A stretch of 14,547 nt of DNA, taken from the NCBI GenBank assembly GCA_023423855.1, contig JAFAEU010000004.1, forward strand, positions 1 to 14,547, given 5' to 3'. This document shows positions 7,781 through 13,935 of this stretch, in pieces. The notes below the pieces were generated by a model. The model had not been told where the DNA came from. It made no database searches and saw nothing but the letters and a program-made list of their open reading frames with translations. Position 1 is the first letter of the stretch. Each line of letters starts with the position of its first letter. The DNA is from Pseudomonadota bacterium. Its GTDB lineage: Bacteria > Pseudomonadota > Gammaproteobacteria > Xanthomonadales > Xanthomonadaceae. The position numbers and the translations under genes are program-made.

Positions 7781-7798
7781 ATGGAAATGAACGCATGA
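7781..7798 (+). other. Possible 5-codon leader ORF overlapping the DUF262 start
   Basis: GGAGA at 7771-7775 is a good Shine-Dalgarno for ATG 7781, which opens a 5-codon frame (MEMNA) closed by TGA 7796-7798. That stop overlaps the DUF262 ATG 7795 as ATGA. The DUF262 ATG itself has no well-spaced Shine-Dalgarno, so re-initiation after this mini-ORF is possible. Confidence 0.3.
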
Positions 7799-9648
7799 AG
7801 ACCATCGACGGCAAGGCCCGCACCATCAGCGAGATTCTCAAGGGCAAGCGCTACGGCATCGACTACTACCAGCGCGAGTACCGTTGGCAGAAGAAGCAGG
7901 TCAAGGAACTGGTCGACGACCTCACGGACCAGTTCCTGCAGTCGCATCGCCCGGACAATCCGCGCGGCGCGGTGGCGAATTACGGCAACTACTTCCTGGG
8001 CTCCATCATCCTCAGCGAGCGCGACGGCAGGCAGTTCATCGTTGACGGCCAGCAGCGGCTGACCACCATCACCCTGCTGCTGCTCCTGCTACACCGCAGG
8101 CAGGGCGACCGCAAGGACCGGGTGGTGCTGGAGGACCTGATTTATTCGGAGAAGTTCGGCGAGCGCGCGTTCAACATCGCGGTCGAGGACCGCAGTGCGA
8201 TCATGACCGCCCTGTTCAACGGAACGGTGCCGGATACCACGGACGCTTCGGAATCGGTGCAGACCATCGTCGCGCGCTACCAGGATCTGGACGAGTTGCT
8301 GCAGGACGACGACGTCGACGCGGCGGCGTTGCCGTACTTCTGCGACTGGCTGACGGAGAAGGTGCACCTGATCGAGATCAGCGCCGCGTCGGACGACGAC
8401 GCCTACACCATCTTCGAGACCATGAACGACCGCGGCCTGTCGCTGACGCCGCTGGACATGCTCAAGGGCTATCTGCTGGCCAACATCGGCAACATCGGCC
8501 AGCGCAACGAGGCGGCGCGCCTGTGGCGCGAGCGCATCGAAGCGCTGCGCAAGCTGGGCAAGGACGAAGACACCGATGCCGTCAAGGCCTGGTTGCGGGC
8601 GCGCTACGCCAACAGCGTGCGCGAGCGTCGTACCGGCTCCGAAAACAAGGATTTCGAGCGCATCGGTACCGAGTTCCATCGCTGGCTGGGCGAGCATGCC
8701 GAGACGCTTGGATTGAAGGGTGGCGAGGACTACTTCCGCTTCGTCAATGACGAAATGGTGTTCTACGCCCGGCAATACGAACGCATCCGCAAGGCGTCGC
8801 TCAAGCCGGTGGCGGGGTTGGAGCCGGTCTACCACGTGGCCGCGTTCAATTTCACCCTGCAGTATCCGTTGCTGCTGGCGCCATTGCTGACTACGGACAC
8901 GCCGGAGGTCATCGACCGGAAGATCCGCGCGGTGGCGGTATTCCTGGACATCCTGCTGGCGCGGCGCGCGGTGAATTACCTGAGCATGACCTACGGCGCG
9001 ATGTCGTATGCCGCGTTCCTGATCATGCGCGACATTCGCGGGCTGGACTTGCCGTCGTTGGTGGAGACCCTGCGCAAGCGTCTGGACGAGCAGGGCTGCG
9101 ATTTCGACGGAACCGCCGACGGCAGGCGCGGCGGCTTCAAGGCGTTTGGGCTGAACCAATGGTCCAAGCGCTACATCAAGGTGCTGCTGGCGCGGATGAC
9201 AGCCCATCTGGAACAGGCATCCGGCATGGACAGCAGCGCCGCAAAGTACCTGGTGGAAGGGCGAGGGCGCTACGAGATCGAGCACATCTGGGCGGCCCAC
9301 TACGGCCGGCACCGTGACGAATTCGACTCGGAAGCGGAGTTCTGGGAGTACCGCGACCGCATCGGCGATCTGCTGCTGTTGCCCAAGAGCTTCAACGCCA
9401 GCTATGGCGACTTGACCTACGCGAAGAAGCGAAAGCACTACGTGAGCCAGAACCTGCTGGCGTGGTCGCTGCACGGGCAGTGCTACGAGCACAATCCCGG
9501 GTTTCTGTCCTATATCCAGGAGGAAGGCTTGCTGTTCAAGCCGCTGGAGGAGTTCCGCAAGGTCGATCTGGACGAGCGGCATGCGTTGTACCGGCAGTTG
9601 GCGGATCGGGTATGGGATCCGAAATGCTTGGCCGCCGAACTCTCCTGA
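7795..9648 (+). CDS. DUF262-DUF1524 protein, probable GmrSD/BrxU/SspE-type defence nuclease
   Basis: A 617-residue protein. The N-terminal DUF262 domain (about 8-230) carries the hallmark FIVDGQQRLTT (DGQQR at 84-88), YYQREYRW near 24-31, and FETMNDRGLSLTPLDMLKGYLLAN near 207-230. The C-terminal DUF1524 domain (about 485-575) carries YEIEHIWAAH (493-502, His497), RIGDLLLLPKSFNAS (522-536) and Lys544/545, the layout of an HNH-like (His-Me finger) nuclease. In GmrSD, BrxU and SspE these domains give nucleotide-dependent cleavage of modified DNA or sensing of phosphorothioated hosts. Which modification, if any, this protein senses cannot be read here. ATG 7795 is chosen because conserved sequence begins just after it; the open frame extends to 7699. 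It follows the TA pair by 120 bases. Both domains look intact, so an active enzyme is plausible. Confidence 0.85.
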   Translation: MKTIDGKARTISEILKGKRYGIDYYQREYRWQKKQVKELVDDLTDQFLQSHRPDNPRGAVANYGNYFLGSIILSERDGRQFIVDGQQRLTTITLLLLLLHRRQGDRKDRVVLEDLIYSEKFGERAFNIAVEDRSAIMTALFNGTVPDTTDASESVQTIVARYQDLDELLQDDDVDAAALPYFCDWLTEKVHLIEISAASDDDAYTIFETMNDRGLSLTPLDMLKGYLLANIGNIGQRNEAARLWRERIEALRKLGKDEDTDAVKAWLRARYANSVRERRTGSENKDFERIGTEFHRWLGEHAETLGLKGGEDYFRFVNDEMVFYARQYERIRKASLKPVAGLEPVYHVAAFNFTLQYPLLLAPLLTTDTPEVIDRKIRAVAVFLDILLARRAVNYLSMTYGAMSYAAFLIMRDIRGLDLPSLVETLRKRLDEQGCDFDGTADGRRGGFKAFGLNQWSKRYIKVLLARMTAHLEQASGMDSSAAKYLVEGRGRYEIEHIWAAHYGRHRDEFDSEAEFWEYRDRIGDLLLLPKSFNASYGDLTYAKKRKHYVSQNLLAWSLHGQCYEHNPGFLSYIQEEGLLFKPLEEFRKVDLDERHALYRQLADRVWDPKCLAAELS

Positions 9649-9753
9649 ATCGTCGATCCGGTTCGGAAGAGGGTGCAGCGCCCTGCAGGGATCAATGCTT
9701 GCTTTGCCGAGACTGGCGCAGTTGCATGAAGCCCTGAAGGCACGCGCAGGCGA

Positions 9754-9769
9754 CGGATCAATCGATCCG
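9754..9769. repeat. Small hairpin downstream of DUF262 gene
   Basis: CGGATC (9754-9759) and GATCCG (9764-9769) form a perfect 6-bp stem with loop AATC. No T-tract follows, so a terminator role is uncertain. The interval 9649-9780 otherwise shows no gene that I can support. Confidence 0.3.
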
Positions 9770-9780
9770 CCCCACAAGCC

Positions 9781-9990
9781 GTAGGAGCGCCTTCAGGGCG
9801 CTTCTGAAATTCCGAATTTGTCATTTCGAACGCAGTGAGAAATCTTGCTTCTCAAGTGCTTGGATTGACCGGCTTCACCGTTGTAAAGCGCCTCTCGCTA
9901 CGCTCGAAATGACAGTTTTTAGAAGGTCCCTTCAGGAGCGACCGGACATTCGAAACGGCCGGGAGCGGTCGTGCCTGAAGGCGCTCCTAC
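9781..9990. repeat. 210-bp unit bounded by inverted GTAG REP elements
   Basis: GTAGGAGCGCCTTCAGG at 9781-9797 is repeated perfectly in inverted orientation at 9974-9990. On the left, AGCGCC (9786-9791) pairs with GGCGCT (9797-9802) right after the GTAG head. On the right, a long imperfect hairpin occupies about 9928-9982 (CCTTCAGGAGCGACCG with the near-complement CGGTCGTGCCTGAAGG). The GTAGGAGCG head is, to my recollection, common in REPs of Pseudomonas and Xanthomonas relatives. A second element lies nested inside. Confidence 0.75.
9819..9914. repeat. 96-bp nested element with 22-bp terminal inverted repeats
   Basis: The left end (9819-9840) begins TGTCATTTCGAACGCAGTG and the right end (9893-9914) is its reverse complement, with three mismatches in 22 that are all transitions. 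The GAGAAATC motif follows the left end at 9837-9844. It lies entirely inside the REP-bounded unit. No coding potential is seen. Confidence 0.7.
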
Positions 9991-10013
9991 AGCCTGGAGC
10001 CATCGAGAACAAC

Positions 10014-10094
10014 TGTCATTTCGATCCCCGACTTGATCCGGCGGAGAAATCCACGCTCTTGTTTTTCCGGGAGTGATCAGCTTCGCCGTCGTAC
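10014..10094. repeat. Second, diverged copy of the TGTCATTTCGA repeat
   Basis: TGTCATTTCGA at 10014-10024 matches 9819-9829, GAGAAATC at 10044-10051 matches 9837-9844, and 10075-10094 matches 9867-9886 at 15 of 20 bases. Order and orientation are the same as in the first copy, with about 12 extra bases after the head. The right terminal inverted repeat is absent. It ends 55 bases before the MFS start. Confidence 0.6.
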
Positions 10095-10149
10095 GGACAC
10101 TTCACGCCGGGAACGGCACAATGCGGCGCCGGTAGCTACCCGAACCTCA

Positions 10150-11580
10150 GTGCGCCCCGAACGCCTCCTCCCCCTCATCATCGCCACCGCCCTGTTCATC
10201 GAGAACATGGACTCGACGGCGATCTCCACCTCGCTGCCGCAGATCGCGGCCGATCTCGGCGTCGAACCCATCGCGCTGAAGCTGGCGCTCACCACCTACA
10301 TGCTGGCGCTGGCGGTGTTCATCCCGGTCAGCGGCTGGGTGGCGGATCGCTTCGGCGCGCGGCGCGTGTTCGTGGGTGCGATCGCGGTGTTCCTGGTCGG
10401 GTCGCTGGGCTGCGCGGCCAGCGACGGGCTGGGGCAACTGGTGGCGGGCCGCTTCGTGCAGGGCATGGGCGGGGCGATGATGGTGCCGGTGGGGCGGCTG
10501 GTGCTGTTGCGCAGCGTGGAGAAGTCCGAGCTGGTGCGGGCGCTGAGCTGGCTGACCATCCCGGCGATGCTGGGGCCGATGCTGGGGCCGGTGCTGGGCG
10601 GGGCGATCACCACCTATGCGCACTGGCGCTTCATCTTCCTGATCAACCTGCCGATGGGCGCGCTGGGGATGTGGCTGGCGTGGCGGCACGTCCCGGAGCT
10701 GCGCCAGGCGGTGGGACCGCTGGATGTGCGCGGTTTCCTGCTGTCCGCCGGCGGGTTGGCGCTGGCGATGTTCGGGCTGTCGGCGATCGGTCGCGGGCTG
10801 GTGCCGGGGGCGGCGCTCGCGGCCTGCATGCTGGTCGGCGCGGGGCTGATCGCGGCCTATGTGCGGCATGCGCGCGTGCATCCGCATCCGCTGCTGCAGC
10901 TGGACCTGCTGCGCATCCCGACCTATCGCGCCGGCGTGCTGGGCGGGTCGCTGTTCCGCGTCGGCATCGGCGCCACGCCCTTCCTGCTGCCGCTGATGCT
11001 GCAGTTGGGCTTCGGCCTGAACCCGCTGGAGTCGGGCCTGGTGACCTTCACGTCCACGGCCGGCGCGATGGTGATGAAGGCGGTGGCGCCGCGCATCCTG
11101 CATCGATTCGGTTTCCGCCCGGTGCTGGTGTGGAACGGGCTGGCGGCGTCGCTGCTGCTGTGCGGGTTCGGGCTGTTTCGCGCGGACACGCCGTATCCGC
11201 TGATGGTGGGCGTGCTGCTGGCCAGCGGTTTCCTGCGCTCGCTGCAGTTCACCAGCATCAACGCCATCGCCTATGCCGACGTCGACCAGGCGCGCATGAG
11301 CCAGGCCAGCAGCCTGGCGGCGATGGCGCAGCAGCTGGCGCTGGCGCTGGGCGTGACCATCGGCGGCTTCGCGCTGAGCCTGGCCGGCGCGCTGACCGGT
11401 CGGCCGGATGATGCGCCGATCAATTTCACCTTCGCCTTCCTCACCGTCGGCTTGATCTCGATGGTGTCGGTGCTGCAGATGCGCCGGCTGGCGTCCGATG
11501 CCGGCGCGGAGATGGCCGGGCACGCGCAGGCGGGGCGCGAAGTGGCCGAGCCGAAGGCCGAGACGCGGCCGCAGGCGTAA
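10150..11580 (+). CDS. MFS drug exporter, DHA2 (EmrB/QacA) type
   Basis: An inner-membrane proton-driven exporter. From GTG 10150 it has 476 residues. Family signatures are visible: ENMDSTAISTSLPQIAADL (residues 18-36, the first-helix motif of DHA2 proteins), motif A GWVADRFGARR (62-72), GRFVQGMGGAMMVP (100-113), and the antiporter motif C GPMLGPVLGG (142-151). Hydrophobic segments number about 13-14. The C-terminus after about residue 450 is a polar tail. The frame is open back to TTG 10033, but that part translates a diverged intergenic repeat, and GTG 10150 gives the conserved N-terminus (RPERLLPLIIATALFIENMD). No good Shine-Dalgarno precedes it. There is no adjacent EmrA-type membrane-fusion gene, so it may work alone or with a distant partner. 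The substrate is unknown. Confidence 0.9.
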   Translation: MRPERLLPLIIATALFIENMDSTAISTSLPQIAADLGVEPIALKLALTTYMLALAVFIPVSGWVADRFGARRVFVGAIAVFLVGSLGCAASDGLGQLVAGRFVQGMGGAMMVPVGRLVLLRSVEKSELVRALSWLTIPAMLGPMLGPVLGGAITTYAHWRFIFLINLPMGALGMWLAWRHVPELRQAVGPLDVRGFLLSAGGLALAMFGLSAIGRGLVPGAALAACMLVGAGLIAAYVRHARVHPHPLLQLDLLRIPTYRAGVLGGSLFRVGIGATPFLLPLMLQLGFGLNPLESGLVTFTSTAGAMVMKAVAPRILHRFGFRPVLVWNGLAASLLLCGFGLFRADTPYPLMVGVLLASGFLRSLQFTSINAIAYADVDQARMSQASSLAAMAQQLALALGVTIGGFALSLAGALTGRPDDAPINFTFAFLTVGLISMVSVLQMRRLASDAGAEMAGHAQAGREVAEPKAETRPQA

Positions 11581-11611
11581 TACCCGCTTGCGTTCGATGG
11601 GATGGAAACTC

Positions 11612-11635
11612 GTAGGTCGGGGCTACGCCCCCGAC
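11612..11635. repeat. GTAG-headed REP hairpin, unit 1
   Basis: GTAG (11612-11615) is followed by a perfect stem GTCGGGG (11616-11622) / CCCCGAC (11629-11635) around CTACGC. It lies 31 bases after the MFS stop and may also serve as its transcript end, though no T-tract follows. Confidence 0.7.
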
Positions 11636-11666
11636 GCGCAGCCATCGGCGGCCATGGCGTCGGCCG

Positions 11667-11707
11667 CGTAGAGCCTGCCCCGTACTTGATACAGGGGCCG
11701 ATCTACG
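11667..11707. repeat. GTAG-headed REP hairpin, unit 2
   Basis: CGTAGA (11667-11672) pairs with TCTACG (11702-11707). CCCC (11678-11681) pairs with GGGG (11694-11697), and GTA (11682-11684) pairs with TAC (11690-11692) around CTTGA. With unit 1 it forms a BIME-like pair in the 188-bp gap between the MFS and MATE genes. Confidence 0.65.
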
Positions 11708-11768
11708 CCATTCCTGATCGCGAAAAAGCATGCGTGGTGGGGCGCTCGCGCTCGGGCATGATGGGCCG

Positions 11769-13124
11769 ATGATCGCGTCCGCGCCGCCATTGCCCGACTT
11801 CACCCGCGCCGGCATCGCGCGCAGGGCGTGGCCGATCATCGTGGCCAATGCCTCGGTGCCGCTGCTGGGGCTGGTGGATACCGCGGTCATCGGCCACTAC
11901 GGAGCGACGGCGGACCTGGGCGCGCTGGCGCTGGGCGCGCTGCTGTTCAATTTCATCTACTGGAGCTTCGGCTTTCTGCGCATGGCGACCACGGGCTTCG
12001 TGGCGCAGGCCGACGGGGCGGGCGACGAACCGGAGGTCCGCGCCGCGCTGGCGCGTTCGATGCTCATGGGGCTGGTGCTCGGCGTCGGGCTGTGGCTGCT
12101 GCAGTGGCCGCTGGTGGTGGCGTATTTCGCGGCGATGGACGCAAGCGCCGCGGTGGAGTCCACCGGGACGGCCTATTTCCAGGCGCGTATCTGGGGCGCA
12201 CCGGCGGCGCTGGCGCTGTATGCGCTGTGCGGCGCACTGATCGGGCTGGGGCGCAGCCGCACGCTGCTGCTGGTGCAGCTGCTGCTCAACGGGCTCAACG
12301 CGGGGCTCGACGTGTATTTCGCCGGCGTGCTCGACATGGGCGCGCGCGGGATCGGGCTGGGCACGGCGATCGCCGAATGGACGACGTGCGCGGTCGCGGC
12401 GTGGCTGCTGTGGCGGACGCTGCGTGCGCGCCACGCCGACGCCGACGCCGAGGCCTTCCTGCCGTGGGCGCGGATCCGCGACCGCGCGCGCCTGCGCCGC
12501 ACGATGGCGGCCAACGGCGACATCATGCTGCGCACGCTGTGCCTGCTGGGCGGCTTCGGCTGGTTCGCCAGCCAGGGCGCGCGCTTCGGCGACGTGACGC
12601 TGGCGGCGAACCACATCCTGCTGCAGCTGGTGTCGTTCAGCGCGTTCTTCCTCGACGGCTTCGCCTTCGTGGCCGAGGCGCTGGTGGGCGGCGCGACGGG
12701 TGCGCGCGACCGCGCCCGGTTCCGGCGCGTGGTGCGGCTGTCGAGCGAACTGGCGCTGGCGACCGCTGCGGTGCTGGCGGTTGGCATCTGGCTGCTGGGC
12801 GGCGCGATGGTCGGGCTGCTGACCTCGCTGGAGGAAGTCTCGGACGCGGCGCGGGCGTACCTGCCGTGGACGGCGCTCTACGTGCTGCTGTCGGTCGGCG
12901 CGTTCCAGCTCGACGGCGTGTTCATTGGCGCCACCCGCACGCGCGAGATGCGCAATGCGGGGGTGGTCTCGCTGTTCGTGTTCCTGCTGTGCGCCTGGCC
13001 CGCGGCGGCGCTGTGGGGCAACCACGGGCTGTGGGCGGCGTTCGTGGTGTTCGTGGTGGCGCGTGCGCTGGCGCTGCTGCCGTATTACCGCGTGCTGGAT
13101 CGCGGGCTTGCGTCCGGTGCGTGA
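11769..13124 (+). CDS. MATE family efflux transporter, DinF-like subgroup
   Basis: A 451-residue inner-membrane multidrug/cation antiporter with about 12 hydrophobic segments. The N-terminus WPIIVANASVPLLGLVDTAVIGHYG carries the conserved first-helix Asp (Asp37 in LVDTAVIG), which is functionally important in DinF-type MATE proteins. YWSFGFLRMATTGFVAQADG, GRSRTLLLVQLLLNGLNAGLDVYF, and FFLDGFAFVAEALVGGATGA are the usual blocks of this subgroup. ATG 11769 is preferred because it directly precedes the conserved region; ATG 11730 in the same frame would add 13 residues with no clear homology. Neither has a good Shine-Dalgarno. The exported substrate cannot be read from sequence. In E. coli dinF is adjacent to lexA; here a lexA lies 811 bases downstream on the same strand. 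Confidence 0.88.
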   Translation: MIASAPPLPDFTRAGIARRAWPIIVANASVPLLGLVDTAVIGHYGATADLGALALGALLFNFIYWSFGFLRMATTGFVAQADGAGDEPEVRAALARSMLMGLVLGVGLWLLQWPLVVAYFAAMDASAAVESTGTAYFQARIWGAPAALALYALCGALIGLGRSRTLLLVQLLLNGLNAGLDVYFAGVLDMGARGIGLGTAIAEWTTCAVAAWLLWRTLRARHADADAEAFLPWARIRDRARLRRTMAANGDIMLRTLCLLGGFGWFASQGARFGDVTLAANHILLQLVSFSAFFLDGFAFVAEALVGGATGARDRARFRRVVRLSSELALATAAVLAVGIWLLGGAMVGLLTSLEEVSDAARAYLPWTALYVLLSVGAFQLDGVFIGATRTREMRNAGVVSLFVFLLCAWPAAALWGNHGLWAAFVVFVVARALALLPYYRVLDRGLASGA

Positions 13125-13171
13125 TTGCGCCGGGTCACGCGGCATGGACAGGGCATGCAGATGCCTCTGGT

Positions 13172-13603
13172 CTACGTGCGCCGGTAGCCGCTGCCGGCCT
13201 CCTGCACCTTCCCGCGGGAACGGATGGCGATGCGCGGGCGCAGCCAGTCGGCGAACTCGGCTTCGCTGGTCGAGCCTTCGGCCAGGCCGAGCATGGCGAT
13301 GTACTTCTCCTCGTCGGTTGCGCTGAATTCACCGTCGTTGAGCGCGATGAAGGCGCGATAGCAGACATGCGCGGTGCGCTTGTTGCCATCGACGAACGGA
13401 TGGTTGCGCGCGAGGCCGAAGGCGAGGCTGGCGGCCAGGTCGGCAAGGTCCGGGGGCGGGTCGCCATAGGCATGCAGTTGCTGCGGGCGGGCGAGGGCGG
13501 GATCGAGCAAGCCAGCGTCGCGCACGCCGCTGCTTCCGCCGTGTTCGGCCAGCTGGCGGTCGTGGATGGCCAATGCCAGCGCCTTGCTGATCCAGACGAT
13601 CAT
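13172..13603 (-). CDS. doc: Doc-type death-on-curing toxin (Fic fold)
   Basis: A 143-residue protein with the Doc signature NHPFVDGNKRTA, in which His68, Phe70, Asp72, Gly73, Asn74, Lys75 and Arg76 match the HxFx(D/N)(A/G)NKR motif. The N-terminus (HDRQLAEHGG, GVRDAGLLDPALARP, LAASLAFGLARNHPF) is classical for chromosomal Doc proteins. Phage P1 Doc phosphorylates elongation factor Tu using ATP; the same activity is inferred here. It is 10-20 residues longer at the C-terminus than many Doc proteins, with a basic tail. The start lies seven bases after the antitoxin stop in the same operon. It converges on the MATE gene, with 47 bases between the two stop codons. Confidence 0.92.
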   Translation of the reverse strand: MIVWISKALALAIHDRQLAEHGGSSGVRDAGLLDPALARPQQLHAYGDPPPDLADLAASLAFGLARNHPFVDGNKRTAHVCYRAFIALNDGEFSATDEEKYIAMLGLAEGSTSEAEFADWLRPRIAIRSRGKVQEAGSGYRRT

Positions 13604-13610
13604 GGCCGGC

Positions 13611-13832
13611 TCACTGCGCCAGCTTGTGCAGCACCTGGCGGTCTTCGCGCATGATCTGCTCGGCCACGTCCATCTGCGCGGCCAGGGTCGGGTCGAACGC
13701 GGTCAGGCGGATGCCGTCGGGGGTTTCCAGCGCGTACAGCTCGTCGCCCTTGCCCAAGCGCAGGCGGGCGAGTAATTCCTTGGGCAGGATGACGCCGGCG
13801 GAATTGCCGATGGTGGTGATCTTGAGCTTCAT
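13611..13832 (-). CDS. AbrB/MazE-type antitoxin partner of Doc
   Basis: A 73-residue protein starting MKLKITTIGNSAGVILPKELL, the swapped-hairpin AbrB (SpoVT-AbrB/MazE) DNA-binding domain, with the helper pattern LGKGDELYALETPDGIRLTAFD. The C-terminal helix (QMDVAEQIMREDRQVLHKLAQ) is expected to bind and neutralise the toxin. Doc of phage P1 pairs with Phd, but AbrB-domain antitoxins are often found before Doc toxins in proteobacterial chromosomes. The ATG at 13832 has GAGG five bases before it (complement of 13838-13841). An inverted repeat with two -10-like TATAAC boxes lies 21-36 bases upstream, suggesting autoregulation. Confidence 0.92.
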   Translation of the reverse strand: MKLKITTIGNSAGVILPKELLARLRLGKGDELYALETPDGIRLTAFDPTLAAQMDVAEQIMREDRQVLHKLAQ

Positions 13833-13852
13833 GGCGGCCTCGGTCCCGATGT

Positions 13853-13868
13853 TATAACGAAGGTTATA
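13853..13868. promoter_or_regulatory. Inverted repeat in the divergent TA/lexA promoter
   Basis: TATAAC (13853-13858) and GTTATA (13863-13868) form a perfect 6-bp inverted repeat with spacer GAAG. Read on the minus strand it supplies TATAAC -10-like boxes for the antitoxin; on the plus strand TATATT at 13865-13870 resembles a -10 for lexA. It is a likely operator for the AbrB-type antitoxin. No convincing -35 is seen on either strand. Confidence 0.5.
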
Positions 13869-13915
13869 TTGCGTCCCGGCATGGCCGCTGTCCAGTCTCG
13901 CGCCCTGCGCCCGGA

Positions 13916-13935
13916 GGGTGTACAAATGTACACCC
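13916..13935 (+). promoter_or_regulatory. lexA: LexA2-type operator abutting the lexA start
   Basis: GGGTGTACA (13916-13924) and TGTACACCC (13927-13935) form a perfect 9-bp palindrome with an AA centre. The core TGTACAAATGTACA is, to my recollection, the box reported for LexA2 of Xanthomonas and is close to the GTAC-N4-GTGC-like site of Pseudomonas putida LexA2. The next base after the palindrome is the A of the lexA ATG at 13936. Self-repression of lexA is the expected role. Confidence 0.85.

Noticed and set aside
9581..9784. Small overlapping frame at the end of the DUF262 gene
   Set aside because: Most of it overlaps the DUF262 gene in another frame. The remainder is short, lacks a ribosome-binding site and runs up to a REP element.
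11682..11692. GTACTTGATAC as a possible LexA2 box ahead of the MATE gene
   Set aside because: Spacing and arms differ from TGTACAAATGTACA, and the bases are explained by the stem of a GTAG repeat hairpin.
13152..13165. GGCAT/ATGCC hairpin between the MATE and Doc genes as a bidirectional terminator
   Set aside because: The stem is only 5 bp, with no T-tract on either side. The 47-base convergent gap shows no other signal.
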